In this document: piece by piece, positions 18,589-28,838 of the stretch | Layout of the letters: the number at the start of each line of letters is the position of its first letter | How positions within the stretch are numbered: position 1 is the first letter of the stretch | DNA from: Sulfuriferula thiophila | Lineage (GTDB): Bacteria > Pseudomonadota > Gammaproteobacteria > Burkholderiales > Sulfuriferulaceae | DNA: 64,000 bases | NCBI RefSeq assembly: GCF_003864975.1 | Contig: NZ_BHGL01000046.1 | Coordinates: 248,001 to 312,000 of the forward strand | Direction of reading: 5' to 3' | Translations under genes and position numbers: made by a program | Notes under the pieces: generated by a model | What the model saw: the letters and a program-made list of their open reading frames with translations, nothing else | What the model was told of the DNA's origin: nothing | The model's database searches: none

Positions 18589-21537
18589 ATGTCTGCACAT
18601 TACGTCATTACCATGCCACAACTCTCTGACACCATGACCGAAGGGGTTGTGGTTACATGGGAGAAACAAATCGGCGATAGAGTCGAACGCGGCGATATCG
18701 TCGCCACAGTAGAAACCGACAAAGCCATCATGGACGTCGAAGTATTCAAAGCTGGCTACCTTGCCGGTCCGCTCACGGAAGTCGGCGCTACTGTGCCTGT
18801 TTCCGGCGCCATGGGTTATATCACTGACACTCAAGGCGATTTGAATATCGCCACAGATGAAGTCGTCACCGAAGTCGCACCTACCGAGATGATCCCGCAT
18901 CACTCCGGTATTGCGATTGTCATGCCGCAGCTGTCAGATACCATGACCGAAGGCATCGTGGTCACTTGGGAAAAACAAATCGGCGACGCGATTAAACGCG
19001 GTGACATTGTTGCCACGGTAGAAACCGACAAAGCCATTATGGATGTCGAAGTATTCCAGGAAGGCTTTTTGTCCGGCCCACTCGCCGGTGTAGGCAGCAC
19101 TATTGAAGTCGCACACCCTATGGCGTTTATCGTCGCGGATGCTGCACAAGTAAGCGACACCGAAGTTACGCTGTCCAGCGCACATAAAGTAGTTGAAGCG
19201 CATCACCAGAAAGACAAAACAGTTATTTCGTCGGCAGCTCCATCTGCTTCTGCACCCGCTACTGTCAACCACCCAGGCGCAGCACCTGCACCTCGCCCTA
19301 ACGGACGGCAAGCTAGCCCTTACGCACGCAAAATGGCTGGTCAAATGGGTGTAAACCTGAGCAATTTAAATGGCACCGGCCCTAACGGCGTCATTGTTGC
19401 CCAGGATGTGGCGCAAGCCCGCCCAAGTATGAAAGAGGTAGCGCATTCCTTACCACAGGTCGAAGTACCGGGTATAGGTCGCGCCATGAGCTCCATGGAA
19501 AAAGCTGTCGCTCATTCCATGACCGCAGCACTCACCTTGCCAACGTTTGATGTCACGTTCAACATCAAGCCTGAAAAACTCATTGCCGCAGCTAAGGCAC
19601 GTAAAGTATCTGTCACTGTTGCGATAGCCAAAGCCTGCTCTATGGCTATGCTCAAACACCCGACACTCAACAATTGCTACCAGCCGGTAGACAAGATTGT
19701 CGAGCGTAGCGAGCATAATTTCGGTATCGCCGTAGCCGCAGATGGTGGTGGTCTGGTAGTGCCTATCTTGCGCAGTATCGAACAGAAATCGCTGGAAGAG
19801 TTACAGGCCGCCTGGTCTGACCTCATGCCACGTGCACGCACCCGCAAGCTGGCACCTGCTGAGTATGCCAACCCGACTTTCACCATTTCCAACATGGGCA
19901 TGTTCGGGGTCACCCATTTCACCGCCATCCCGACACCGGGCATTGCCGCTATCATGGCCATTGCTGCAACCGGCGCAGATGGCATGCCAGTCAACATTAC
20001 TGCTGACCACCGCGTGGTCAATGGTGCTCACGTTGCGGCCTATCTGGCTGATCTCAAACAAATCATTGAGAATCCGGAAAGCTGGATGAACACCACGCCA
20101 ACCTCCCCTATCCCGGATGGTGACTGGGACTTCCCGGTAATCGTCATTGGCGGTGGACCTGGTGGTGAAGATTGTGCACGCGATCTGATTGAACATGGCG
20201 TTAAAGTCGCCATGATTAATAATGCACCGTTGCCGGGTGGTGAATGCCTGTGGCGTGGCTGCATCCCTTCCAAAGCATGGCGTCATGGCGCAGATTTGAT
20301 CCGCGACCGCGCCCACGATGCTGAAAAAGGCGTGAGCGGCACCAATCAGGCCAAACTCGACTGGGCAACACTGGAACAGCACCGCAAGAGCATCCTGCAA
20401 ACACGTGGCGAACTTGCGCTGAAGACTGATAAAGGCGTCAAAATCGACGTGCGCGAAGGGTTTGCATCGTTTATTGATGAGCACACCATGCACATCCAGC
20501 CACCACAAGGCGAAGCGTACACACTGCGTTTTGGTGCTGCAGTCATCGCTACCGGTGCACCTCCCTTCGTTCCGCCAATTCCTGGCGCTATGGATGGATT
20601 GACCAGTGGCGGCGTAATCACTTCCGACACCATCTGGAATCTGCCAGCCCCACCCAAAAAAATGGCAATCATTGGTGGTGGCGTCATCGGTGTCGAAATG
20701 GCGCAGATATTCCGCGATTTCGGTACCGAAATCCTTATGCTGGAAGCCAAAGATCGCATTCTGGCTGAAGTAGAAGATGAAATCGCCAAGCAACTCGTAG
20801 AAATTCTGAAACAGGAATTCAGCGTCGTCACCAGCGCCAAAATCAACCAGATCAGCGGCAATGTTGGCGCCATGAACGTGGCCTATGCAGACAGTGAAGG
20901 CAATGCTCAACAATTTGCCTGCGATTATGTATTGATGGCAACCGGTAAGCGTCCTGACACCAGCAAGCTGAATCTGGCTTCTGCAGGGGTACAACTAGAC
21001 GGCGCGGCCATCAAAGTTGACAACCGTGGTCGCAGCAGCGTGCCACACATCTACGCAGTGGGTGACGTTATCGGCGGCTACATGCTGGCACACACCGCAG
21101 CTACGCAAGGGCGTGTCGCTGCCAGCAACCTGCTGGGCGAGGATCATCAGTACAATCAGGATCTGGATTGCGGCGTGACCTTCAGCCGTCCACAAGCTGG
21201 TTTCGTGGGTCTTTCAACTACGCAAGCCAAAGCTCGTGGTATAGATGCAGTCGAAGCTAAAATGCCGATGAGCATAGATGCAAAAGCCATGATCACTGGC
21301 GAGACGCATGGCATGATTAAACTGGTTGCCGACAAGGCTACCAACAAGATCATTGGTGTGCATTTCCTCACTGAGCATACTGACACCCTGATTGGCGAAG
21401 CGGTAATGATGGTATCCGCCGGCATGACCCTGAAACAGGTCGCGCAGGCGATACATCCTCACCCTACCCAAACTGAATTATTCGGCGAACTGGCCCGGCG
21501 TTTGATGTCACGCCTGCGACGTACTGCCAAGAAATAA
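18589..21537 (+). CDS. Fused dihydrolipoamide acetyltransferase (E2) and dihydrolipoamide dehydrogenase (E3)
   Basis: 982 residues joining two enzymes of the pyruvate dehydrogenase complex. Two lipoyl domains (about 5-80 and 110-183) carry lipoylation Lys45 and Lys148 in near-identical VETDKAIMDVEVF segments. An Ala/Pro linker leads to a peripheral-subunit-binding domain (about 241-276) and the acetyltransferase domain (about 295-500). A flavin disulfide reductase follows, with FAD motif GGGPGG at 521-526, redox cysteines Cys553 and Cys558, and the terminal HPHPTQTE active-site pair. The acetyltransferase motif HxxxDG reads HRVVNG (474-479), with Asn for Asp; plastid and cyanobacterial E2 proteins also vary at this site. 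Activity of the E2 part is therefore likely but not certain. Confidence 0.92.
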   Translation: MSAHYVITMPQLSDTMTEGVVVTWEKQIGDRVERGDIVATVETDKAIMDVEVFKAGYLAGPLTEVGATVPVSGAMGYITDTQGDLNIATDEVVTEVAPTEMIPHHSGIAIVMPQLSDTMTEGIVVTWEKQIGDAIKRGDIVATVETDKAIMDVEVFQEGFLSGPLAGVGSTIEVAHPMAFIVADAAQVSDTEVTLSSAHKVVEAHHQKDKTVISSAAPSASAPATVNHPGAAPAPRPNGRQASPYARKMAGQMGVNLSNLNGTGPNGVIVAQDVAQARPSMKEVAHSLPQVEVPGIGRAMSSMEKAVAHSMTAALTLPTFDVTFNIKPEKLIAAAKARKVSVTVAIAKACSMAMLKHPTLNNCYQPVDKIVERSEHNFGIAVAADGGGLVVPILRSIEQKSLEELQAAWSDLMPRARTRKLAPAEYANPTFTISNMGMFGVTHFTAIPTPGIAAIMAIAATGADGMPVNITADHRVVNGAHVAAYLADLKQIIENPESWMNTTPTSPIPDGDWDFPVIVIGGGPGGEDCARDLIEHGVKVAMINNAPLPGGECLWRGCIPSKAWRHGADLIRDRAHDAEKGVSGTNQAKLDWATLEQHRKSILQTRGELALKTDKGVKIDVREGFASFIDEHTMHIQPPQGEAYTLRFGAAVIATGAPPFVPPIPGAMDGLTSGGVITSDTIWNLPAPPKKMAIIGGGVIGVEMAQIFRDFGTEILMLEAKDRILAEVEDEIAKQLVEILKQEFSVVTSAKINQISGNVGAMNVAYADSEGNAQQFACDYVLMATGKRPDTSKLNLASAGVQLDGAAIKVDNRGRSSVPHIYAVGDVIGGYMLAHTAATQGRVAASNLLGEDHQYNQDLDCGVTFSRPQAGFVGLSTTQAKARGIDAVEAKMPMSIDAKAMITGETHGMIKLVADKATNKIIGVHFLTEHTDTLIGEAVMMVSAGMTLKQVAQAIHPHPTQTELFGELARRLMSRLRRTAKK

Positions 21538-21558
21538 CCAGTAGTCAATTGCAACCAT

Positions 21559-21594
21559 AAAAATCGCCATGCCATCATGGCGATTTTTATTTTA
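21559..21594 (+). terminator. Rho-independent terminator after the pdh operon
   Basis: AAAAATCGCCATG and CATGGCGATTTTT form a perfect 13-bp stem with a four-base loop, followed by ATTTTAT. It lies 22 bases after the E2-E3 stop and before pyrD, separating the two transcription units. Confidence 0.9.
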
Positions 21595-21618
21595 TCGGCC
21601 ATAAGCTAGAATATATAA

Positions 21619-22629
21619 ATGTACTCATTACTTCGCCCCTTGTTTTTCCAACTGGATGCTGAAAAGGCGCACCATGCCGGTCTTGCCGCATTAAATACCG
21701 CTTATAAACTTGGTCTGATGCCGCTGATTGCACAACCCGTTACGGGCACTCCGGTAGAAGTAATGGGCATAAAATTTCCTAACGCAGTGGGACTTGCTGC
21801 CGGATTAGATAAGAATGGTGCCTGTATAGACGCACTGGCGGCGTTAGGATTCGGTTTTATCGAAATCGGCACGGTCACGCCTCGCCCCCAACCCGGCAAT
21901 CCCAAACCACGACTGTTCCGCATACCCGAAGCCCAGGCCATCATCAACCGTATGGGTTTCAACAATGACGGCGTAGAACAACTCATTCGTAATGTGCAAA
22001 ATGCCAGTTTCAAGGGCGTTCTGGGGATTAACATCGGCAAGAATTTTGACACGCCGATAGAACGTGCCGCAGATGATTATCTAACGTGCTTAACAGCCGT
22101 TTATCCTCACGCCAGTTATGTCACCGTCAATATTTCCTCACCTAATACCAAGAACCTGCGGGATCTGCAATCGGCTGACGCATTATCTGATTTATTGGGA
22201 AAGCTGAAAGCTAAACAAACGCGGCTAACGGATCAGCATGGCCGCTATGTACCTATTGCACTTAAAATTGCCCCTGATCTGGATAACGAGCAACTGGCGG
22301 ATATCGCACGCCTGCTCAGACAACATCGTTTCGATGCGGTCATCGCGACCAATACTACTTTATCTCGTCAAGGCGTCAGCGATCTCAAGCATGGCAACGA
22401 AACCGGTGGATTATCCGGCGCTCCAGTTCGACAGGCTGCAACACGGGTGATCACCGACCTTGCTGTTGCACTGGCTAACGAAGTGCCTATTATCGGTGTT
22501 GGCGGCATCTTGAATGGTCAGCACGCGCAGGAAAAGATTAGCGCCGGCGCAAGTCTGGTACAAATTTATACCGGCCTGATTTATCGTGGCCCGGCACTGA
22601 TACGCGAATGCGTGCTAGCTTTAAAGTAA
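21619..22629 (+). CDS. pyrD: Dihydroorotate dehydrogenase (quinone), class 2
   Basis: 336 residues. The N-terminal membrane-associating extension ([22 protein letters not shown]) marks the quinone-linked class 2 enzyme. FMN and substrate motifs include [19 protein letters not shown] and [15 protein letters not shown] with the catalytic serine. It oxidises dihydroorotate to orotate in pyrimidine synthesis and passes electrons to the quinone pool. The next gene begins inside its last 22 bases. Confidence 0.97.
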   Translation: MYSLLRPLFFQLDAEKAHHAGLAALNTAYKLGLMPLIAQPVTGTPVEVMGIKFPNAVGLAAGLDKNGACIDALAALGFGFIEIGTVTPRPQPGNPKPRLFRIPEAQAIINRMGFNNDGVEQLIRNVQNASFKGVLGINIGKNFDTPIERAADDYLTCLTAVYPHASYVTVNISSPNTKNLRDLQSADALSDLLGKLKAKQTRLTDQHGRYVPIALKIAPDLDNEQLADIARLLRQHRFDAVIATNTTLSRQGVSDLKHGNETGGLSGAPVRQAATRVITDLAVALANEVPIIGVGGILNGQHAQEKISAGASLVQIYTGLIYRGPALIRECVLALK

Positions 22630-24401
22630 TTCACCGTCACTTCATACTGCTGATACTGCTGGTCAGTAGCCACGCCTACGCGGCAGCGCTGCCCAGCTTT
22701 CAACAGGTACGCAACCAGTATCATTCCAGTTTTGCCACGCTCCTTGATCGAAATGGCGAAGCCATACAAACGCTACAGCTTGATACCAGCGCACAGCGCC
22801 TGCCATGGGTAACATTACAAGAACTATCGCCGGCGATGCAAGAAGCGCTGCTAGTTTCGGAAGATCACCGTTTTTTTCAGCACCAGGGTGTAGATTGGCG
22901 TGCAATGGCAAGCGCCGCATGGGAAAACCTGGTGCACAACACACACCGTGGCGCCTCCACCCTGACCATGCAACTAATGGGACTCCTCGAACCGTCATTG
23001 ACCCGTGGCACAGGTGGTCGCACTTATCTGCAAAAATGGCAACAAATTGGCGCTGCACGCAAATTGGAAAAGCACTGGAGCAAAGCGCAAATTCTGGAGG
23101 CGTATTTAAATCTGGTTGATTTCAAATCCAATCTGTACGGCATCAACGCAGCAACAGCCGCATTATTTAACAAGTCACCAGCAACCATAAATCCCGCCGA
23201 AGCAAGCATACTCGCTGCATTATTACGTGGACCCAACGCAAAACCAAGGATTGTAGCCGAACGTGCCTGCGGCGTTGCCGCACTGTTACACCCGCCACGC
23301 CCCAATTGCGCTGACATTACCGCACTCAGCCTGCAGCAACTGCATGCACACCCTAAAGTCGGCTTCGCTACCGCCATCGCACCCGAAGTGGCACAACAAT
23401 TACTGCACACACCGGCCCAGCGCGTCATCACCAGCCTGGATGCCCAACTGCAAAAAATCGTATTATCCAGTTTGCAAAAGGATGCCAGTCACGCGGCTTC
23501 GGCAGCAGTCATACTGGATAACAGCACCGCTGAAATCCTGGCATACTCGAATTCTGATGCTACTAAACCTAACAACATCATAGTCCCGCATCCTGCCAGT
23601 ACGATATTACAGCCATTCATTTATGAGTTGGCAATCGAACAGAAACGGCTCACCGCCGCAACACTACTGGACAATACACCGGTGCCTATCGCTGCCAGCA
23701 CCCCTTTCCCGGATTACATGGTCGACACACCCGGCCATGACTGGGTAAGCACACGTACTGCACTCAGCACTGGACTTGCCGCCCCGGCACTGCGTGCTCA
23801 AGCTTTATTATCACCGACGGATTATGCTGAACGCTTGCGCCATTTGGGACTGAATCCAACCAGCCAATACTCTACGTTGCTCAACATCGCCAACGCTTAC
23901 CAGACCTTAGCCAATAATGGCCAATATCAGCCTGCCAGTTTTCATGTAGCCGGACTGAATAAACCGCAACGCATCATGCCCGCAAAAGCCGCTGCCATCA
24001 TTAGCAGCATCCTGGCTAACCAGGATATAAAAGATGGTTTCTATTTAAATGATGTAGATAATTATTATGCTTTGGCCAGTCGTCCTCAATATGCCGTTGG
24101 TTATACGGCCAATTACACAATCGCCGTCTGGATCGAAAATTCAGCCACATTGAATGCGGCTGATATTTGGCAACGTATTACCGCTGATATCACCCGCCTG
24201 CATCCTAGCCATCCACCCAAGCTGCCCAATAACCTGATGATACAGAACGTGCAATTCAACCCACCTGTTGAGCCTCCCCGCCCGGAATTATTCTTGCCGG
24301 GCACAGAACAATCCACGTTTTCCCCACCGTCCTATCAGAAACCTGAATTATTTAGTCAGCCAATTGACAGCAATATGTCATTAAACTATCCCAATCAGTA
24401 A
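22608..24401 (+). CDS. PBP1C-like peptidoglycan glycosyltransferase with eroded transpeptidase domain
   Basis: 597 residues, shorter than PbpC (about 770). An N-terminal signal-anchor ending SSHAYAA is followed by a GT51 glycosyltransferase domain with the catalytic [13 protein letters not shown] and GASTLTMQL motifs, so it can probably polymerise lipid II. A transpeptidase-like domain follows but the key motifs are changed. The SxxK position in the STLKPF segment of PbpC reads TILQ (332-335) before PF, and the KTG segment before the AVGYTANYT strand is gone. The C-terminal BiPBP_C domain is absent. It overlaps pyrD by 22 bases. It is best read as a glycosyltransferase with a structural, non-catalytic tail. 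Confidence 0.82.
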   Translation: MRASFKVIHRHFILLILLVSSHAYAAALPSFQQVRNQYHSSFATLLDRNGEAIQTLQLDTSAQRLPWVTLQELSPAMQEALLVSEDHRFFQHQGVDWRAMASAAWENLVHNTHRGASTLTMQLMGLLEPSLTRGTGGRTYLQKWQQIGAARKLEKHWSKAQILEAYLNLVDFKSNLYGINAATAALFNKSPATINPAEASILAALLRGPNAKPRIVAERACGVAALLHPPRPNCADITALSLQQLHAHPKVGFATAIAPEVAQQLLHTPAQRVITSLDAQLQKIVLSSLQKDASHAASAAVILDNSTAEILAYSNSDATKPNNIIVPHPASTILQPFIYELAIEQKRLTAATLLDNTPVPIAASTPFPDYMVDTPGHDWVSTRTALSTGLAAPALRAQALLSPTDYAERLRHLGLNPTSQYSTLLNIANAYQTLANNGQYQPASFHVAGLNKPQRIMPAKAAAIISSILANQDIKDGFYLNDVDNYYALASRPQYAVGYTANYTIAVWIENSATLNAADIWQRITADITRLHPSHPPKLPNNLMIQNVQFNPPVEPPRPELFLPGTEQSTFSPPSYQKPELFSQPIDSNMSLNYPNQ

Positions 24402-24474
24402 CAATCCCTGCGTCATGGTTGAAAAATCACCCTAAGCAACGGATAATCCTAACTCTCACATCGATACTTTTAAC

Positions 24475-25056
24475 ATGGATATCCAAAGCTACTTATTGAT
24501 TCTGGTCGGTACGGTTTTCGTCAACAACATCATCATGGCGAAAATACTCGGACTGTGCCCATTTATGGGTGTCTCCAAGAGTTTGGAAACGGCAATCGGC
24601 ATGGGTGCGGCCACCACATTTGTACTGACCCTCGCATCGGGTTCCAGCTATCTCATTAATCAATACCTGCTCGGACCTGATTTAGGCTATTTGCGCACCT
24701 TGTCATTCATAGTCGTGATTGCCGGCATTGTCGGCTTTACTGAAATGTTTGTACGCAAAACCAGCCCGGTTTTATTCCGTGTACTCGGTATTTACCTGCC
24801 GTTAATTACTACCAACTGCGCTGTCCTGGGCATACCCCTGCTTAATGTGCAAGCGCAACATAATTTTATTCAGTCGTTATTTTTTGGCTTTGGCGGTGCA
24901 TTAGGCTTCTCCATGGTGCTGATTCTGTTCGCCGGCTTACGTGAACGGCTGGATGGTGCTGATATTCCGGTGGCATTTCGCGGTACCAGTATCGCCATGA
25001 TTACTGCAGGATTAATGAGTCTGGCATTTATGGGCTTTGCCGGAATGGTGAAATAG
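24475..25056 (+). CDS. rsxA: RsxA, membrane subunit of the Rsx/Rnf electron transport complex
   Basis: 193 residues with six hydrophobic segments and the RnfA/RsxA sequence ([29 protein letters not shown]). It is an integral inner-membrane subunit paired with RsxE, and membrane-embedded cysteines such as the one in GLCPF hold an iron-sulfur centre in Rnf structures. First gene of rsxABCDGE. The complex moves electrons between NADH and ferredoxin-like carriers; in E. coli it keeps SoxR reduced, elsewhere it supplies nitrogen fixation. Confidence 0.96.
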   Translation: MDIQSYLLILVGTVFVNNIIMAKILGLCPFMGVSKSLETAIGMGAATTFVLTLASGSSYLINQYLLGPDLGYLRTLSFIVVIAGIVGFTEMFVRKTSPVLFRVLGIYLPLITTNCAVLGIPLLNVQAQHNFIQSLFFGFGGALGFSMVLILFAGLRERLDGADIPVAFRGTSIAMITAGLMSLAFMGFAGMVK

Positions 25057-25057
25057 A

Positions 25058-25606
25058 GTGCTGTCTGCTATTTTAATCATGGCCGGTCTTGCGGTGTTTC
25101 TGGGTGCAGCATTAGGATTTGCAGCTGTTAAATTCAAGGTTCAGGAAGATCCCATCGTCGAGAAAATCGATGCGATACTGCCACAAACCCAGTGCGGCCA
25201 GTGTGGCTTTCCCGGCTGCAAGCCATATGCCGAAGCGATGGCTGCAGGCACAGCAGATATCAACCAGTGCCCACCTGGCGGTGAAGACGGCATCCGCAAG
25301 CTTGCTGATTTGCTTGGCGTTGAATTCAAACCGCTGAATGCCGAACATGGCGAACCAAAACCAAAGTCCGTCGCGATTATCGACGAAGCCGTGTGTATCG
25401 GTTGTACATTATGCATCCAGGCCTGCCCGGTAGATGCCATTCTTGGTGCCGCAAAACAGATGCACACTGTCATCGCCAAAGAATGCACCGGCTGCGAACT
25501 GTGTATTGCCCCCTGCCCCGTTGACTGCATCATCATGCAACCAATCAGTGAAAACGTAACCACCTGGAAATGGAAATACCCCGTGATTGAATTGAGGCCA
25601 ACATGA
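25058..25606 (+). CDS. rsxB: RsxB, iron-sulfur subunit
   Basis: 182 residues with a GTG start one base after the rsxA stop. An N-terminal membrane anchor is followed by a 4Fe-4S motif CGQCGFPGC and two ferredoxin clusters, [14 protein letters not shown] and [14 protein letters not shown]. It passes electrons within the Rsx complex. The end overlaps rsxC by four bases. Confidence 0.96.
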   Translation: MLSAILIMAGLAVFLGAALGFAAVKFKVQEDPIVEKIDAILPQTQCGQCGFPGCKPYAEAMAAGTADINQCPPGGEDGIRKLADLLGVEFKPLNAEHGEPKPKSVAIIDEAVCIGCTLCIQACPVDAILGAAKQMHTVIAKECTGCELCIAPCPVDCIIMQPISENVTTWKWKYPVIELRPT

Positions 25607-27165
25607 GTCGCCAAATCTATTCATTTCATGGCGGCGTACACCCCGAAGAAAACAAACAGATTTCAACGCAACATCCTATTGCGATCGCGCCTGTTCCCAG
25701 CCGCATTATTGTTCCTGTACACCAGCACATAGGCCAGCCAGCCAAACCGTGCGTCGCAGTGGGTGACCAAGTGCTTAAAGGGCAAATCATTGCCGAAGCG
25801 GAGGGATATATTTCCGTTGCCGCACATGCGCCTACCTCTGGCGTAGTGACCGCCATTGCCCCTCACCCTGTCCCGCACCCATCGGGCTTAAGCGACATAT
25901 GCATCCATATCACCCCCGATGGTCAGGATCTGTGGACAGAACGCAAACCAATCGATTATCGCAACCTGAATGCCAGCGCCCTGCGTAACCGGTTACGCGA
26001 CATGGGAATTGCCGGCCTGGGCGGCGCAGTTTTTCCGACATTCATCAAACTCAATCCCGGCGTACCGCAAAAGGTTCAAACCCTGCTGCTCAATGGCGGT
26101 GAATGTGAACCCTGGATTACCTGCGACGACATGACCATGCGTGAACACGCCGCTGAGATTTTGCAGGGCGCTGCTATCATGCGCTTCATGCTGCGCGCTG
26201 AATCCGTGTTAGTCGGAATTGAAGACAACAAACCGCAGGCAATTGCTGCGATGCAACAAGCCGCCACCCAATGCGACTTTCCGATCGAAATCATCACCAT
26301 CCCTACCCTCTATCCGGGTGGTGGCGCCAAACAGATGATCAAGACTGTCACCGGGCAGGAAGTTCCATCCGGCGGGCGCTCCACGGATGTCGGCGTAGCC
26401 ACTTTCAATATCGGTACCGCGCTTGCCATACATCGTGCAGTAAATCACGGCGAGCCCCTAATTTCGCGTGTCGTGACAGTGACAGGGAATGTCGGCCAGG
26501 CACAGAACTTTGAAGCACTGATCGGCACACCTATCAATGAACTGGTGGCTTTGACGGGTAACAGCGTTGACCCAGTCACTGGATACCTGATGGGTGGCCC
26601 AATGATGGGTATCGAGCTCGCCCAGATTATTGATGTGCCGATGGTTAAAGCCACCAACTGCATACTCGTTAAATCCGCCAAACTATTCCCGCCGCCACCG
26701 CCTGCTATGCCATGCATACGCTGCACTCGATGTGCCGATGCCTGTCCGGCGGATTTACAACCGCAAGAGCTATTCTGGTTCGCCCGCAGCAAAGATTTTG
26801 ACCGCGCCCAGAAATACCGGTTATTTGATTGCATTGAATGCGGCTGCTGCAGTTATGTGTGCCCTAGCCACATCCCACTGGTGCAATATTACCGCTACGC
26901 CAAGAGTGAAATATCCGCCAAGCAAAAAGATCAGGAAGCGGCTGATCATGCGCGTGAACGCCATGAAACTCGGATAGCGCGTATCGAACGTGAGAAGCAG
27001 GAACGTGCCGATAAACTGGCACAAAAAGCCGCATCCAAACCGGCTGCTGAATCCGCAACGGATGACCCTGCCGCTGCAGCCAAGAAAGCAGCAATTCAAG
27101 CTGCCATTGAACGTGCCAAAGCTGCCAAAGCCGAAAGCGATGTAACCGCCGCACCTACTGAATAA
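25603..27165 (+). CDS. rsxC: RsxC, NADH-binding iron-sulfur subunit
   Basis: 520 residues. The central region ([42 protein letters not shown]) is the NADH/FMN-binding Complex I 51-kDa-like domain. Two 4Fe-4S motifs follow ([17 protein letters not shown] and [16 protein letters not shown]). A charged, alanine- and lysine-rich tail of about 90 residues ends the protein, as is usual in RsxC, whose tail length varies widely. It is the likely entry point for electrons from NADH. Confidence 0.96.
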   Translation: MSRQIYSFHGGVHPEENKQISTQHPIAIAPVPSRIIVPVHQHIGQPAKPCVAVGDQVLKGQIIAEAEGYISVAAHAPTSGVVTAIAPHPVPHPSGLSDICIHITPDGQDLWTERKPIDYRNLNASALRNRLRDMGIAGLGGAVFPTFIKLNPGVPQKVQTLLLNGGECEPWITCDDMTMREHAAEILQGAAIMRFMLRAESVLVGIEDNKPQAIAAMQQAATQCDFPIEIITIPTLYPGGGAKQMIKTVTGQEVPSGGRSTDVGVATFNIGTALAIHRAVNHGEPLISRVVTVTGNVGQAQNFEALIGTPINELVALTGNSVDPVTGYLMGGPMMGIELAQIIDVPMVKATNCILVKSAKLFPPPPPAMPCIRCTRCADACPADLQPQELFWFARSKDFDRAQKYRLFDCIECGCCSYVCPSHIPLVQYYRYAKSEISAKQKDQEAADHARERHETRIARIEREKQERADKLAQKAASKPAAESATDDPAAAAKKAAIQAAIERAKAAKAESDVTAAPTE

Positions 27166-27174
27166 ACGAATACT

Positions 27175-28203
27175 ATGCTCTCTTCCCCTTACATCAGCGA
27201 AAAAACCAGCGTTTCCATCATTATGCTCAAAGTGATGCTGGCACTGGTACCCGCTATCGCTGCCTATGTCTGGTATTTTGGCCCGGCCATACTCATCAGC
27301 CTGACCATTGCGAGCGTGACTGCGTTAGGGTTGGAAACCATTGCAGTTAAACTGCGCGGACTGCCAGCCAAACCTTTCCTCATGGATGGCAGCGCACTGG
27401 TGACAGCCTGGCTGCTTGCTTTGTCGATTCCCTCTATCGCCCCGTGGTGGCTGATTGTAGTGGGCACTTTCTTCGCCATAGTCGTCGCCAAACATCTGTA
27501 TGGCGGGCTAGGCAATAACCTGTTCAATCCGGCCATGGTTGGTTATGCGGTGCTCATCATCTCTTTCCCGGTGCAAATGACGCACTGGGCAGCCCCGTAT
27601 TCGCTTGCCGGTGAGCATTTAGGCTTACTGGATGCATTCAATTACATAGTTAGCGGTGTATTGCCTGATGGCTGGAAACTTGATGCGATCAGCACCGCCA
27701 CACCTTTAGATACCATACGCACTCAATTGCAATTGCATCGCACTGTCACAGAAATTAGCCAAATGCCGATATTCGGCAGTATTGGCGGACAAGGCAGCGA
27801 AATTATCGCCCTGCTGTTCCTCGCCGGCGGTGTGTATTTATGGCTGACCCGTATCATCACCTGGCACATACCGGTCGCTTTCCTCGGTGCACTCACCCTG
27901 ATTTCCGGATTATTTTATTTGTATAACCCCGGGCAGTATGCATCGCCATGGTTTCACCTGGCGACCGGCGGAGCCATGCTAGGCGCCTTCTTTATCGCGA
28001 CTGACCCAGTCTCCGGCGCAACTACCCCCAAAGGCAAACTCATCTTTGGCGCTGGCATAGGCGCACTAACCTACCTGATCCGGGCGCTGGGTGGCTATCC
28101 AGATGGCGTAGCATTTGCCGTCCTGCTCATGAACATCACCGTCCCCCTGATTGACGCATATACCCAGCCACCTGTGTATGGGCATAAAGGGAACAAGAAA
28201 TGA
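27175..28203 (+). CDS. rsxD: RsxD, flavin-bearing membrane subunit
   Basis: 342 residues with about nine hydrophobic segments. The segment SGATTPKGKLIFG contains the threonine to which FMN is covalently bound in this family. It is part of the membrane path for electrons and probably of ion pumping. It overlaps rsxG by four bases. Confidence 0.95.
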   Translation: MLSSPYISEKTSVSIIMLKVMLALVPAIAAYVWYFGPAILISLTIASVTALGLETIAVKLRGLPAKPFLMDGSALVTAWLLALSIPSIAPWWLIVVGTFFAIVVAKHLYGGLGNNLFNPAMVGYAVLIISFPVQMTHWAAPYSLAGEHLGLLDAFNYIVSGVLPDGWKLDAISTATPLDTIRTQLQLHRTVTEISQMPIFGSIGGQGSEIIALLFLAGGVYLWLTRIITWHIPVAFLGALTLISGLFYLYNPGQYASPWFHLATGGAMLGAFFIATDPVSGATTPKGKLIFGAGIGALTYLIRALGGYPDGVAFAVLLMNITVPLIDAYTQPPVYGHKGNKK

Positions 28204-28838
28204 AAACGCTAGCACGCACAGCAGCAAAAGCTGCTGGCATATTATTGGCATTTACCATCGTATTTACCGGCATACTTGCCTATACCTATGACATTACGCA
28301 TCAGGCCATCCAGCATAATGAAGATGATGCACGACGTAAATTAGTAGCGGATACGCTGCCGCTACATAGTTTCAATAACGACTTGCTCGGCAACCAGATC
28401 ACACTGCCGGCTGATCCATTGCTTGGCACAGAAAGCCCAGGACTGGCATGGCAGGCACGCCAGAATGGTCAGCCTGTGGCCGTAGTGCTGGAAGCCACCG
28501 CACCCGATGGCTACAGCGGAAAGATTAATATGCTGATCGGTGTAACCGCCGATGGAACATTATCCGGAGTTCGTGTGGTTTCGCATAAAGAAACCCCCGG
28601 TTTGGGCGACTACATTGAACTGGCCAAAAGTGAGTGGATTCATTTATTTGACGGGAAGTCACTGACACAACCCGATGAAACAGGCTGGAAAGTCAAAAAG
28701 GACGGTGGCCAGTTTGACTACATGGCAGGTGCGACAATTACCCCGCGCGCTGTCATCAAAGCCGTTCATCATGCGTTAAAATACGTAGACTTACATCGCA
28801 ATGAACTTTTCGCTGCCCATGCAGGAGGCAAACCATGA
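28200..28838 (+). CDS. rsxG: RsxG, periplasmic flavin-bearing subunit
   Basis: 212 residues with one N-terminal membrane anchor and a periplasmic FMN-binding domain. MAGATITPRAVIKAV holds the flavinylated threonine in the S/A-G-A-T context, and SHKETPGLGD is a conserved RnfG segment. It overlaps rsxD and rsxE by four bases each. Confidence 0.95.
   Translation: MKTLARTAAKAAGILLAFTIVFTGILAYTYDITHQAIQHNEDDARRKLVADTLPLHSFNNDLLGNQITLPADPLLGTESPGLAWQARQNGQPVAVVLEATAPDGYSGKINMLIGVTADGTLSGVRVVSHKETPGLGDYIELAKSEWIHLFDGKSLTQPDETGWKVKKDGGQFDYMAGATITPRAVIKAVHHALKYVDLHRNELFAAHAGGKP

Noticed and set aside
19801-20994. Long minus-strand reading frame opposite the E2-E3 fusion gene
   Set aside because: 397 codons but in the shadow of a clearly coding gene, with no family resemblance or ribosome binding site.
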